NCBI RefSeq assembly: GCF_014295415.1
Contig: NZ_CP052909.1
Coordinates: forward strand, 1,116,001-1,180,000
Length of the DNA stretch: 64,000 bases
Direction of reading: 5' to 3'
DNA from: Constantimarinum furrinae
GTDB taxonomy: Bacteria > Bacteroidota > Bacteroidia > Flavobacteriales > Flavobacteriaceae
The notes beneath the pieces were generated by a model, which was not told the origin of the DNA, searched no databases, and worked only from the letters and a program-made list of their open reading frames with translations. This document shows, piece by piece, positions 33,722 to 43,227 of this stretch. The translations under genes and the position numbers were made by a program. The stretch's first letter is position 1; every line of letters begins with the position of its first letter.

Positions 33722-35140
33722 ATGAAATCAAAAGTCTTATTTCTTTTAGCAGGTTTTTTCTTTTTCTCGTTGGCGGATGTAAATGCACAGCGAAAAACCG
33801 ATGAAGAAGTGCGTGCCGAGGCCATGGCGAAATCGGTAAAAAACTTCAATACGGTACTAACAAGATTGTACGGTAATGCCAGATTAAACCCTAAACCTAA
33901 ATCAAGTTGTAGTAAAGAGGCAGTTACTTTTCTGAAAAATATTGATAAGAAGTCCCTTGTGCCCGACAATGAGACACTGGAAAAGGAGATCACACGAATA
34001 CTGGATTCACTTGAGCCTAAGCTACCAAATTTCAAATATTATACACAGATAAGAATATTTAAAGCTTTTGTGGAAAGCAAATCTTACGCCGATTTTGTTT
34101 TTAACCTAACGACAAAGGATATAGGAGAGCTTGAACAAACCGCAAAAGGGAAATTACGCTTACTGGAATTGAATGCCTATTACAGAAAATTAAAGCGTAT
34201 GTTAAAACAACCATTTACAGTATTTAAAAAGTCCTTTAAAAAGGGGAAATGTGTGTATAAGGTGGAAACTAAGCTGCAATTAACACAATTGAAGTATATG
34301 TTTAAAAAGAATAAGGATGCTCTAACAGCCAACTGGGATATCACCTCAAAAATAGTGATCGATTGTCCTTGTGTGACTGCAGACTCTAAGAGGTTTAGAA
34401 ATGCCGTATTTGTGTATTCGTCTAAGAGTGTAGGGCCCATTTATACAAGGCGAGTAGGGAAGAAATCCGAATATACCCACTGGTATCTGGTAGCGCCCTA
34501 TGGTTTGGTAATTGGTGCCATGGAAAAGCCAAAACTTGTAGCGCAGCAAATTTTATGCTGTACTGAAAAGAGTGGATTACCTCCCGAGAACAGTAATTAT
34601 ATTGAAATTCCCGATAAAGATATTAACTATAGAGATACATGGGTCGATGGCAGCCTGGGAATTTCATTTGGGAAGGATGAGCTAACCCTAGGAACCGCTT
34701 CTGGGGGTGTGTTTTTCAATGTAGGAAACATTTCAGGAAATCCGGTTCATATTGGTGGTAAACTTAGTGCTGTGACACCGCTGGGAGAAAAAGATATAAA
34801 GGAGACTAGAATTACGGTGGGACTAGGTGCCGAGTATCATATTCCACTTGGCAATAACAGATTAAATATTCTTACAGGAGTTCAGGGAGGGTATACGTTC
34901 GGTTCGGTTGAGGCCTTTGGATTTAAGGATAATATTTCCGGATTTTCTGGGATGGTGTATACCGGTGTTGAAATTCCTTTAAACAACAATATTGCCTTAG
35001 GAGTTTTGCTAAATGTATTCGAATACAGCAATCTTACCTTTAAAGCGGAAAATAATGAGTTTGAAAGCACAGTGAGTAATTCGATCTTTATTTTTGATCG
35101 TCCGTCAATTTCAGCTAATCTCAGGATTAATTTAAAGTAA
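33722..35140 (+). CDS. Predicted outer-membrane beta-barrel protein, unknown function
   Basis: A 472-aa protein from the ATG at 33722; the frame extends to 33689 without a better start. Signal peptide ending VNAQ. The first 300 residues are helical or mixed and contain cysteines (KSSCSKEAV, IDCPCVTADS, LCCTEKSG). The last 165 residues alternate hydrophobic and polar residues in short strands separated by turns (ITVGLGAEYHIPLGNNR, LTGVQGGYTFGSVEAFGF, SISANLRINL), as in small outer-membrane barrels. No family recognised. It follows the LytTR regulator by about 110 bp and could be a target. Confidence 0.7.
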   Translation: MKSKVLFLLAGFFFFSLADVNAQRKTDEEVRAEAMAKSVKNFNTVLTRLYGNARLNPKPKSSCSKEAVTFLKNIDKKSLVPDNETLEKEITRILDSLEPKLPNFKYYTQIRIFKAFVESKSYADFVFNLTTKDIGELEQTAKGKLRLLELNAYYRKLKRMLKQPFTVFKKSFKKGKCVYKVETKLQLTQLKYMFKKNKDALTANWDITSKIVIDCPCVTADSKRFRNAVFVYSSKSVGPIYTRRVGKKSEYTHWYLVAPYGLVIGAMEKPKLVAQQILCCTEKSGLPPENSNYIEIPDKDINYRDTWVDGSLGISFGKDELTLGTASGGVFFNVGNISGNPVHIGGKLSAVTPLGEKDIKETRITVGLGAEYHIPLGNNRLNILTGVQGGYTFGSVEAFGFKDNISGFSGMVYTGVEIPLNNNIALGVLLNVFEYSNLTFKAENNEFESTVSNSIFIFDRPSISANLRINLK

Positions 35141-35184
35141 TTCTGACTAACCCGAATTTTTCCTTTTGGGATTAATTCAAAAAA

Positions 35185-35218
35185 AAGCCCCGAACCTGAG
35201 GAGTTTCGGGGCTTTGGT
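35185..35218. terminator. Bidirectional terminator between convergent genes
   Basis: AAAGCCCCGAA (about 35186-35196) pairs with TTTCGGGGCTTT (about 35205-35216), flanked by A and T runs on each side. It lies between the barrel gene and the convergent minus-strand gene. Confidence 0.85.
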
Positions 35219-35234
35219 ATTTATTTTTAGTTTT

Positions 35235-36038
35235 TTAATCGATGTAGTAGATATATCCCACATTTAACCAGTAGATCCAGTCATTCGATTTGTTTTCCGG
35301 TACGGGAAAGCCACCGTTATTTTCTTCGGAAGGATTTAAACCATCCACCCAGTTACTGAAATAATACTGCCAACGACTGTCGAGCATAAGATCGCTCAAC
35401 GGACTTAACTTATATCGAATCCCTACACTCATCACCACAGACCAGGTACTGTCGCCCTCCTGTTGGAAAGCATCCCTGTATTTAGGTAAAGGTGTTGATA
35501 TAGCCGTATTTAAAGGGCCTAATTCGGAGTAAACTTCAGGATCGAAACTTACATAATGTACCCCGAAACTACCAAATGGAGCAATTTTATAGCCACCTGC
35601 GGCAAAATCACGAATACTCAACGGGAAAAACTCTAATTGGGAGCCTATATCAAAAACTGTTGTCGATCCTTTCATGGCTCGCAATTGGTCTGCAATTAGT
35701 GATGTTTTATCCGGATCTACCCATTCACCAAAGTGTTCGAAATTGGTTTTGTGGTAGTCGATTTCATTTCTAATTTTAAAGTGATCGTTAAAATAGGTAT
35801 CTCTTGTGTAACAGTTACAATCTGCCCGATAGGAGAAATTGATATAATGAACAATTCCAACCCCAAATCCAACATTTCCGGCATTTGTTTCGAAATCACT
35901 TCGCTGTCCAAAATCTGAGTAAAATACAACAGGACCTGTAATTATCCCAAGCTCATGGGAAAACCCGAATTGGCTGTAAATTTCCTGCTTAGGCAAAGCA
36001 CAAAATAAAAATACCAATAGCAATAATCTGGTATTCAT
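35235..36038 (-). CDS. Predicted outer-membrane protein (THC0290_0291-like)
   Basis: A 267-aa protein with a signal peptide ending about IYSQ. The mature part begins FGFSHELGIITGPVVFYSDFGQR and has a pattern of alternating beta strands ending in YIYYID, with paired cysteines (DCNCYTRD). It resembles a flavobacterial family known only by a placeholder name (THC0290_0291), with moderate confidence. A barrel or surface protein is likely; no function known. It faces gdhA across a 248-bp gap. Confidence 0.6.
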   Translation of the reverse strand: MNTRLLLLVFLFCALPKQEIYSQFGFSHELGIITGPVVFYSDFGQRSDFETNAGNVGFGVGIVHYINFSYRADCNCYTRDTYFNDHFKIRNEIDYHKTNFEHFGEWVDPDKTSLIADQLRAMKGSTTVFDIGSQLEFFPLSIRDFAAGGYKIAPFGSFGVHYVSFDPEVYSELGPLNTAISTPLPKYRDAFQQEGDSTWSVVMSVGIRYKLSPLSDLMLDSRWQYYFSNWVDGLNPSEENNGGFPVPENKSNDWIYWLNVGYIYYID

Positions 36039-36156
36039 TGTTAAATCGGTTTAGTTTGAGACGTAACAAATATATAAAAACATATCAAACAGCGAAATAT
36101 AATGATGATATTTAGCTTATTTGGAAAAAATTATAGTCCTATATAAACAGATAACT

Positions 36157-36164
36157 TATCTTTG
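36157..36164 (+). promoter_or_regulatory. -7 promoter element of gdhA
   Basis: TATCTTTG is a perfect TAnnTTTG match, giving a leader of about 115 bases before the GTG start. A TTG at the normal -33 distance is not present. Confidence 0.55.
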
Positions 36165-36286
36165 CATCTCGTTACAAAAACGTCGGTTTAGTTGAATAAT
36201 TATCAATAAGATCATTTTTTTGAACGAGCTAATATTAAAGTACGATCTTATTTAAACCAAAGTATTAATAATTTAATTTTATATAC

Positions 36287-37630
36287 GTGAAACAGAGTAT
36301 AAAAGATTTCATCGCCAAAGTAGAACAAAGTAACCCTAACGAACCTGAGTTTATGCAGGCAGTTACAGAGGTTGCAGAAACTGTTATTCCTTTTATCGAA
36401 GAAAATGAAGCCTATCAGGGTAAAAAATTGCTGGAGCGTATGGTTGAGCCGGAGCGAACCATTATTTTTAGAGTGCCTTGGACAGACGATAAGGGTGAAA
36501 TTCAGGTAAACAGAGGATACCGCGTAGAATTTAACTCGGCAATTGGCCCGTATAAAGGTGGGTTGCGTTTTCACCCTAGTGTAAACCTCAGTATACTTAA
36601 ATTTCTAGGTTTCGAACAAACCTTTAAAAATAGTCTTACAACACTACCTATGGGTGGTGGTAAAGGAGGAAGTGACTTTAATCCAAAAGGGAAGAGCGAT
36701 GCTGAAGTTATGCGTTTTTGTCAAAGTTTTATGACCGAGCTTGCTCGTCATATAGGACCTGATACCGACGTACCTGCAGGAGACATTGGTGTAGGAGGAA
36801 GAGAAATAGGATATTTATTTGGGCAATATAAAAGATTGCGCAATGAGTTTACCGGGGTACTTACGGGGAAAGGCCGTTCTTATGGCGGATCATTAATACG
36901 TCCTGAAGCAACCGGATACGGAAATGTATATTTTGCAAAGAATATGCTGGAAACCAAAGGCGAAAGCTTTAAGGGTAAGACCGTTGTAATTTCCGGTTCG
37001 GGAAATGTTGCACAATACGCTGCAGAAAAAACATTGGAATTTGGAGGAAAAGTGGTCACTTTTTCAGACAGTGGTGGATATATTTACGATAAGGAAGGAA
37101 TCAATGCCGAAAAACTTGCTTTTGTCATGGAGCTTAAGAATGTTAAACGTGGACGAATTAGTGAGTACACATCGAAATATCCTTCGGCCTCGTATCATGA
37201 AGGTGAGCGACCATGGGGTGTGAAATGCGATATCGCTTTGCCATGTGCCACTCAAAATGAACTGGATGAGTCAGAAGCTAAAACCCTTGTCAGTAACGGA
37301 TGTATGTGCGTGGGAGAAGGAGCAAATATGCCTTGTACGCCTGAAGCCATTGCTGTTTTTCAGGATGCTAAAATTCTATTTTCACCAGGAAAAGCTTCTA
37401 ATGCCGGCGGTGTTGCCACCTCGGGGCTAGAGATGTCTCAAAACTCGCTTCGTTTGAGTTGGACTGCTAAAGAGGTAGACGAAAAGTTACATGGCATTAT
37501 GAATGACATACATGCAGCCTGTGTAAAATACGGAAAAGACGGAGATGGATATGTAGATTATGTAAAAGGGGCTAATGTTGCCGGCTTTGTAAAAGTTGCG
37601 GAAGCAATGATGGCTCAGGGAGTAGTCTAA
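36287..37630 (+). CDS. gdhA: NADP-specific glutamate dehydrogenase
   Basis: A 447-aa hexameric-type enzyme that aminates 2-oxoglutarate to glutamate. It starts with GTG; MKQSIKDFIAKVEQ is the normal N-terminus and no ATG lies upstream in frame. The motifs KGGLRFHP, the catalytic lysine region LPMGGGKGGSDF, DIGVGGREIGYLFGQYKRL and the cofactor fold VVISGSGNVAQYA are intact. A hairpin terminator follows. Confidence 0.96.
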   Translation: MKQSIKDFIAKVEQSNPNEPEFMQAVTEVAETVIPFIEENEAYQGKKLLERMVEPERTIIFRVPWTDDKGEIQVNRGYRVEFNSAIGPYKGGLRFHPSVNLSILKFLGFEQTFKNSLTTLPMGGGKGGSDFNPKGKSDAEVMRFCQSFMTELARHIGPDTDVPAGDIGVGGREIGYLFGQYKRLRNEFTGVLTGKGRSYGGSLIRPEATGYGNVYFAKNMLETKGESFKGKTVVISGSGNVAQYAAEKTLEFGGKVVTFSDSGGYIYDKEGINAEKLAFVMELKNVKRGRISEYTSKYPSASYHEGERPWGVKCDIALPCATQNELDESEAKTLVSNGCMCVGEGANMPCTPEAIAVFQDAKILFSPGKASNAGGVATSGLEMSQNSLRLSWTAKEVDEKLHGIMNDIHAACVKYGKDGDGYVDYVKGANVAGFVKVAEAMMAQGVV

Positions 37631-37649
37631 TCCTATCTGTAAATTATAT

Positions 37650-37681
37650 AAAAAGGTTGTCTGAAAATGGCAACCTTTTTA
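37650..37681 (+). terminator. Rho-independent terminator
   Basis: AAAAAGGTTG (37650-37659) pairs with CAACCTTTTT (37671-37680), 11-base loop, T run. It ends gdhA. Confidence 0.85.
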
Positions 37682-37741
37682 GTTTGTATGCCGCAATAAA
37701 TAGTATTTTAGCGTGTTATACTACTAAATGTAAATAACCTT

Positions 37742-40024
37742 ATGAAGCAGCTTTTAAGCGCATTACTGCTCCTGTTTTATAGCATTACCTTTGCCCAGAA
37801 CTTCGAAAATGAATGGTCGGGCTTTTTTTCGTATGTTTCCATAAAAGGAATTTCCCAAGGGAACGACCGCTTATATGGTGGTGCAGAAAATGCGGTGTTC
37901 ACTTTCGACCTGTCTACACAGGAAATAAATACGATCTCCACCATTAACGGACTCTCCGGAAATAATATATCAACTATCTATTACAGCGATGAACACGGTT
38001 TACTTATTATGGGTTATGAAAATGGTTTGATCGAAATCGTGATCGATGGCGAAGAAAATGTTCTTAAGGTTGTTGATATCCTTGAAAAACCTACCATCCC
38101 ACCGGATAGAAAGAGAATTAATCATTTTTATGAATACGAAGGAAATCTCTACATTTCCACCCAGTACGGGATATCGGTCTACGATCTTGATGCTCTTGAA
38201 TTTGGGGATTCCTATTTTATAGGGGATCTTGGAGCACAGATCAATATTAAGCAAACCACTGTTTTTGGGCAGTTTATATACGCAGCTTCAAACGAGGGGG
38301 GATTGCGACGAGCATTGGTAGCCAGTGAAGATCTTATCGATTATGAAGAATGGACGACCCTGTCGGGGGGTGTTTTTAATGGTATTCAAACTTTGAATAA
38401 TGAATTGTATGCCCATATAGGTAGCCGAAGAGTTGCCAGACAACAGCCGGGAAGTGGATTTGTTACTGTGCAGGACTTTAATGCAGATATCGTAGATTTT
38501 GGGGTGCAAGGTGATTTTCTAACGATCACCACTACAAGTTCAATCCAAACATTCGGAAATGGTTATGTACTACAGGCGGCCGCAACCATTCTACCTGGGT
38601 TCGATTATGTGGGCCAGTCTGGGTATACATTTAACAATACCCTCTATCTGGGAACTGTGGAAAACGGGATACTTGCTATTCCCTTCGGAACAAATCAGGC
38701 AACACAAATATTACCCGACGGCCCTTTGTTAAACCGCCCTTTTTCAATAGACGCATCTCCCGGACAGTTATGGGTGAATTTTGGTGATGTGAACGTCGAT
38801 TTCAATCCTTATAACCCGCTTACATTCGCAGGAATCAGTAATCTTAGAGAAGGAGCATGGACAAATATCCCTTTCGAAGAGGTTTTGGGGGCTAATGATC
38901 TGGTAAATATTTCTATCAATCCGGAGAATTCGGAAGAGGTATATATGACTTCTTTTAATAAGGGGTTATTAAAAATAGAGGGTCAGACACCTACCATACT
39001 ATATAACCACACGAATAGCCCTATGACATTGTTTCGTCCACCCGAGATCGATATTCGAATCTTCGGCTCTACATTCGATTCTCAGGGCAATTTATGGTTT
39101 GTACAATCTAAAGTAGACAATGGATTGTTTCGATTGACGCCATCCATGCAGTTTCAGTCCTTCGACATTACTTCGGTTATCCCCGACCCTACCGATGAAC
39201 TGGCTTTAACCGAGATCGCAGTGAGCCGGGAGGGATATGCTTTCTTCGGTTCGACTAAGAACGGCGTTGTTGCATTTAATCCAACAGGTAACGTTTTTAA
39301 GCAGATGCTGGAAGAGCAGGGTTCCGGTAACCTTCCTGTAGAAAATATACGGGCACTTACTTTCGATAATCAGAATCGACTATGGATAGGAACACTTCGC
39401 GGCTTACGCGTACTCTTTAATGTTGCAGGTTTTTTTGAAGAAGGTGCAGACATAGACGCTCAACCCATTATTATTCTTGAAGACGGCGTCCCCCAGGAAT
39501 TACTGTTTAACTTGTCAATTACAGACATTGCGGTGGACGGATCTAATAATAAGTGGATATCCACCGCTACTTCCGGAGTGTTTTATCTGTCTCCGAATGG
39601 ACAGGAGACCTTACTTAGGTTCACAAAAGATAACTCACCTCTTCCTTCCAATAATGTGCAGGATATCGCTATCGATGATTTTTCAGGGGTTGTTTATTTT
39701 GCAACGGTTAATGGTTTGGTTGCCTATAACGGCAGTTCCACGGCCCCCAGAGATAATCTGGAAAACGTGTATGCTTATCCAAATCCGGTACGTCCCGGCT
39801 TTATGGGGAATGTTACCATCGACGGACTCACAGCTAAGGCCAATGTGAAGATCACCGATATTACGGGCAACCTTGTTTTTGAACAAACAAGCGAAGGAGG
39901 AAGCGTACAGTGGGATACCACCGCTTTTGGTCGGTATAAAGTGGCTTCGGGAGTATATCTGGTGTTAATTACTACCGAAGACGCACTTGAAACGAAAGTC
40001 TCAAAAATTATGATCGTACGCTAA
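37742..40024 (+). CDS. porZ: PorZ-like type IX secretion protein with type A CTD
   Basis: A 760-aa protein with a signal peptide ending TFAQ. The body is beta-propeller: repeated LYGGAENAVFTFDLS, YISTQYGISVYDLD and LWIGTLRGLRVLF-type units of a two-component-regulator propeller. The last 75 residues (VYAYPNPVRPGF, ITDITGNLVFEQ, GVYLVLITTEDA, ETKVSKIMIVR) are a type A C-terminal sorting domain. This layout and the neighbouring recO match PorZ, a surface component of the sortase complex of the type IX secretion system. The stop overlaps the recO start by one base (TAATG). Confidence 0.88.
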   Translation: MKQLLSALLLLFYSITFAQNFENEWSGFFSYVSIKGISQGNDRLYGGAENAVFTFDLSTQEINTISTINGLSGNNISTIYYSDEHGLLIMGYENGLIEIVIDGEENVLKVVDILEKPTIPPDRKRINHFYEYEGNLYISTQYGISVYDLDALEFGDSYFIGDLGAQINIKQTTVFGQFIYAASNEGGLRRALVASEDLIDYEEWTTLSGGVFNGIQTLNNELYAHIGSRRVARQQPGSGFVTVQDFNADIVDFGVQGDFLTITTTSSIQTFGNGYVLQAAATILPGFDYVGQSGYTFNNTLYLGTVENGILAIPFGTNQATQILPDGPLLNRPFSIDASPGQLWVNFGDVNVDFNPYNPLTFAGISNLREGAWTNIPFEEVLGANDLVNISINPENSEEVYMTSFNKGLLKIEGQTPTILYNHTNSPMTLFRPPEIDIRIFGSTFDSQGNLWFVQSKVDNGLFRLTPSMQFQSFDITSVIPDPTDELALTEIAVSREGYAFFGSTKNGVVAFNPTGNVFKQMLEEQGSGNLPVENIRALTFDNQNRLWIGTLRGLRVLFNVAGFFEEGADIDAQPIIILEDGVPQELLFNLSITDIAVDGSNNKWISTATSGVFYLSPNGQETLLRFTKDNSPLPSNNVQDIAIDDFSGVVYFATVNGLVAYNGSSTAPRDNLENVYAYPNPVRPGFMGNVTIDGLTAKANVKITDITGNLVFEQTSEGGSVQWDTTAFGRYKVASGVYLVLITTEDALETKVSKIMIVR

Positions 40025-40743
40025 TGGTCGTCACTACTAAAGCCATTGTACTTTCTTCTCTAAAATATTCCGAATCCGATCTAATTGTAAGTTGTTTTAC
40101 GGAAACCTTCGGATTAAAAAGCTATTTGTTACGCGGCATACTGAAATCCAGAAAGGGAAAATTAAGGGTTTCACATTTTCAGCCGTTAACGCAGTTAGAT
40201 CTCGTCGCTGTTCATAAGAATAAGGGTACTTTAGAAAGAATTAGTGAGGCAAAAGTGCTGCAACCCTATCAAAGCCTTCATACCGATGTTGTTAAAGGGG
40301 CTATCGTAATGTTTCTGTCTGAAATGCTGAAAAATTCTATCAACGAAGAACATCCCGATCCCGAACTCTTTAAATTTTTGGAACAATCCCTGTACTGGCT
40401 GGACACTCATGACAAGGTTTCCAACTTTCACCTGCTTTTTTTACTGAAGCTGACTGCCTATTTGGGATTCTACCCGGACGTCTCAACAATTGAGGGTGAA
40501 TACTTTAATGTAATTGAAGGAAATTTTCAAAACACAAAGGATGCAGTATCCTACGAAAACACTGGGGTTATAGCAATTTTTAAGCAGTTTTTTGGCATAG
40601 ATTTTGATGAGTTAGACGCATTAAAATTGACCAAAAAAACACGTTCGGACGTACTTAATTTGCTGTTGATGTATTACAAATTTCATCTACAGGGGTACAG
40701 GGATCCGAAGTCGGTTTTGGTTCTCAACCAACTGTTTAACTAA
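40024..40743 (+). CDS. recO: DNA repair protein RecO
   Basis: A 239-aa protein of the RecFOR pathway that loads RecA onto SSB-coated gaps. The N-terminal OB-fold (TTKAIVLSSLKYSESDLIVSCFTETFG, KGKLRVSHFQPLTQLDL) and helical C-terminal part (LLFLLKLTAYLGFYPD) are typical. No zinc-binding cysteines are seen, as in many flavobacterial members. Translationally coupled to porZ. Confidence 0.93.
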   Translation: MVVTTKAIVLSSLKYSESDLIVSCFTETFGLKSYLLRGILKSRKGKLRVSHFQPLTQLDLVAVHKNKGTLERISEAKVLQPYQSLHTDVVKGAIVMFLSEMLKNSINEEHPDPELFKFLEQSLYWLDTHDKVSNFHLLFLLKLTAYLGFYPDVSTIEGEYFNVIEGNFQNTKDAVSYENTGVIAIFKQFFGIDFDELDALKLTKKTRSDVLNLLLMYYKFHLQGYRDPKSVLVLNQLFN

Positions 40744-40758
40744 CTACTAAAAAGCATT

Positions 40759-43161
40759 ATGCGCATACCCCTTTTACTCTTGGCAATCCTACTTTCGTTT
40801 AAAATTTCAGCACAGCAAATACAAGTTATAGAAGCAGATACCGGTCTTCCCATTAGTGGAGCAGCCCTTTTTAATGCCGACAAATCTAAAAGCGGGATCA
40901 CCGACTTTGACGGAATGGTCGATATTTCAAATTTTTCGAATGACGAGACGATCACATTTCAGCATATATCACATTCCAGCATTAGTCTAAGTAAGGCACA
41001 AATACTTCAGGCCGGCAACTTAGTTTACATGGATACCATTGCAAGTACCCTGGATGAGGTAGTTGTTTCTGTTGCAAAATTCGGACAATTAAAAAGAGAT
41101 ATTCCGCAGCAAATTGTCACGCTCTCCAGTGAAGATGTTCTATTTGGCAATCCGCAAACTGCCGCAGATCTTTTGGAAAGCAGCGGACAAGTATACGTTC
41201 AAAAGAGTCAGTTAGGAGGAGGAAGCCCGCTAATTAGAGGGTTTAGCACAAACCGATTGCTTATTACAGTAGATGGAGTGCGTTTTAATACTGCAATTTT
41301 CAGAGCGGGAAATGTTCAAAATGTGATCTCTATCGATCCTTTTGCTATAGAGCGTACCGAGGTTATCCTGGGTCCCGGAAATGTGGTCTACGGAAGTGAT
41401 GCCATTGGAGGGGTTATGAACTTTACTACTAAAAAACCAAAATTCTCTTTTGAAGAAGGTGTTTCCTACAGTGGAAATACTACGGGGAGGTATGCATCTG
41501 CAAACAATGAAAAGACCGGGCATATCGATTTTAATATCGGTCTTAAAGAATGGGCATTTTTAACATCTGTGACCTTCAGTGATTTCGATGATTTGAAAAT
41601 GGGTAAACACGGTCCCGAGGATTACTTGCGTCCCCAATATGCCGAAACCATAAATGGGGAGGATGTGGTACTTCAAAACCCCGATCCTCGCGTTCAGGTA
41701 CCAACAGGTTATAACCAGATCAACACCATGCAAAAGATCCGTTTTATGCCCTCTACCCATTGGGATTTCAATTTAGGGTTATTCTATACCACCACATCAG
41801 ATTATCCCAGATATGACCGGTTGATACGAAAAAGAGGTGATGACCTTAGGGCAGCCGAATGGTATTACGGGCCGCAGGAATGGATGAGTGGAAATTTGCA
41901 GATTACCAATAAAATGGACAGCGGACTCTATGACCAGAGTTTAATTACCCTTAGTTATCAGCAATTTAAAGAGAGCAGAAACGACCGCGAATTTGATGCC
42001 GTGACCTTATTTCAGACCCAAGAGAAAGTGGACGCATATTCGGTTGGGATAGACCTCACAAAAAAACTAAATTCAGTATCATTGTTCTACGGAGTTGAAG
42101 GTGTTCATAATAAAGTGACAAGTTCAGGTAGTCAAACCGATATCACCAGTGGAATATCCATGACGGATGCTTCTAGATATCCTGACGGATCTACCTGGAG
42201 TTCGTATGCATTATACGGTAGTTTACAATGGAAGCTTGCAGACGATCTCTCGTTTCAGGGAGGCCTGCGTTACAATCATATAATTCTTGAAGCAACTTTC
42301 GATCCTGCCATTTACGATTTTCCTTTCGAAGATGCTAATGTAGATACCGGAGCATTAACGGGAAGCGCCGGCCTTACCTGGCAGGCGAGTGAAATTTTGG
42401 GATGGAAGCTTAACTTCGGAACTGCTTTTAGAGCACCTAATATAGACGATGTAGGGAAAATTTTCGATAGTGAGCCGGGTAGTGTGGTAGTTCCTAATCC
42501 CGATCTGAAACCGGAATACGCCTATAATGGGGAACTAGGTGTTACCTTAAATTTCAATAACGTACTTAAATTAGATCTGGCAACCTATTACACTCAATTA
42601 GAAGACGCCTTGGTTCGCAGAGATTTTAATCTGAACGGTGTTACTGAGATCGAATATCAAGGTGAATTAAGCAGGGTACAAGCGATCCAGAATGCTGCAA
42701 AAGCCGAGGTGTATGGATTTGAAGCCGGTTTGGAACTAAACTTTTGTGAGGATCTTCAGCTAACTTCTCAATACAATATTACCGACGGTTTTGAGGAAGA
42801 TGATAACGGGGATCGAAATCCCATTCGTCACGCCGCTCCCCAATTCGGAAACACGCACCTTATCTGGACATGGAAAAAATTAAAACTCGATGCTTTTGCC
42901 GAATACAACGGTCAATTCGATTTTGAGGATCTTGCGCCCAGTCAGGCAGCCAATGATTTTCTATATGCCAAGGACAGTAACGGAAATCCGTACTCGCCTA
43001 AATGGTACACCTTAAATATTGGTGCGCAATATGAACTTACATCAGACTTACAGTTAAACGCAGTGTTGGAAAATTTAACCGATCAGCGATACAGACCTTA
43101 TTCATCCGGAATTGCTGCCGCTGGACTCAACCTTATCGTAGCGGCCAGCTATAGTTTTTAG
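40759..43161 (+). CDS. TonB-dependent outer-membrane receptor
   Basis: An 800-aa receptor with signal peptide ending ISAQ. A carboxypeptidase-regulatory-like domain (IQVIEADTGLPISGAALFN) comes first, then a TonB-box-like EVVVSVAKF, the plug (QIVTLSSEDVLFGNPQTAADLL, GGGSPLIRGFSTNRLLITVDG, VYGSDAIGGVMNF) and a 22-strand barrel ending in SYSF. The RGFSTNRLL plug pattern resembles haem/haemoglobin-type receptors (HmuR-like), but the ligand is not certain. It is 15 bp after recO. Confidence 0.9.
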   Translation: MRIPLLLLAILLSFKISAQQIQVIEADTGLPISGAALFNADKSKSGITDFDGMVDISNFSNDETITFQHISHSSISLSKAQILQAGNLVYMDTIASTLDEVVVSVAKFGQLKRDIPQQIVTLSSEDVLFGNPQTAADLLESSGQVYVQKSQLGGGSPLIRGFSTNRLLITVDGVRFNTAIFRAGNVQNVISIDPFAIERTEVILGPGNVVYGSDAIGGVMNFTTKKPKFSFEEGVSYSGNTTGRYASANNEKTGHIDFNIGLKEWAFLTSVTFSDFDDLKMGKHGPEDYLRPQYAETINGEDVVLQNPDPRVQVPTGYNQINTMQKIRFMPSTHWDFNLGLFYTTTSDYPRYDRLIRKRGDDLRAAEWYYGPQEWMSGNLQITNKMDSGLYDQSLITLSYQQFKESRNDREFDAVTLFQTQEKVDAYSVGIDLTKKLNSVSLFYGVEGVHNKVTSSGSQTDITSGISMTDASRYPDGSTWSSYALYGSLQWKLADDLSFQGGLRYNHIILEATFDPAIYDFPFEDANVDTGALTGSAGLTWQASEILGWKLNFGTAFRAPNIDDVGKIFDSEPGSVVVPNPDLKPEYAYNGELGVTLNFNNVLKLDLATYYTQLEDALVRRDFNLNGVTEIEYQGELSRVQAIQNAAKAEVYGFEAGLELNFCEDLQLTSQYNITDGFEEDDNGDRNPIRHAAPQFGNTHLIWTWKKLKLDAFAEYNGQFDFEDLAPSQAANDFLYAKDSNGNPYSPKWYTLNIGAQYELTSDLQLNAVLENLTDQRYRPYSSGIAAAGLNLIVAASYSF

Positions 43162-43227
43162 CCAAAGTCCGGGTATTTGCATTCTATTGTGGTTTCACGG
43201 GTTCTTTTTTTCCGCAGCAGGGAACGT

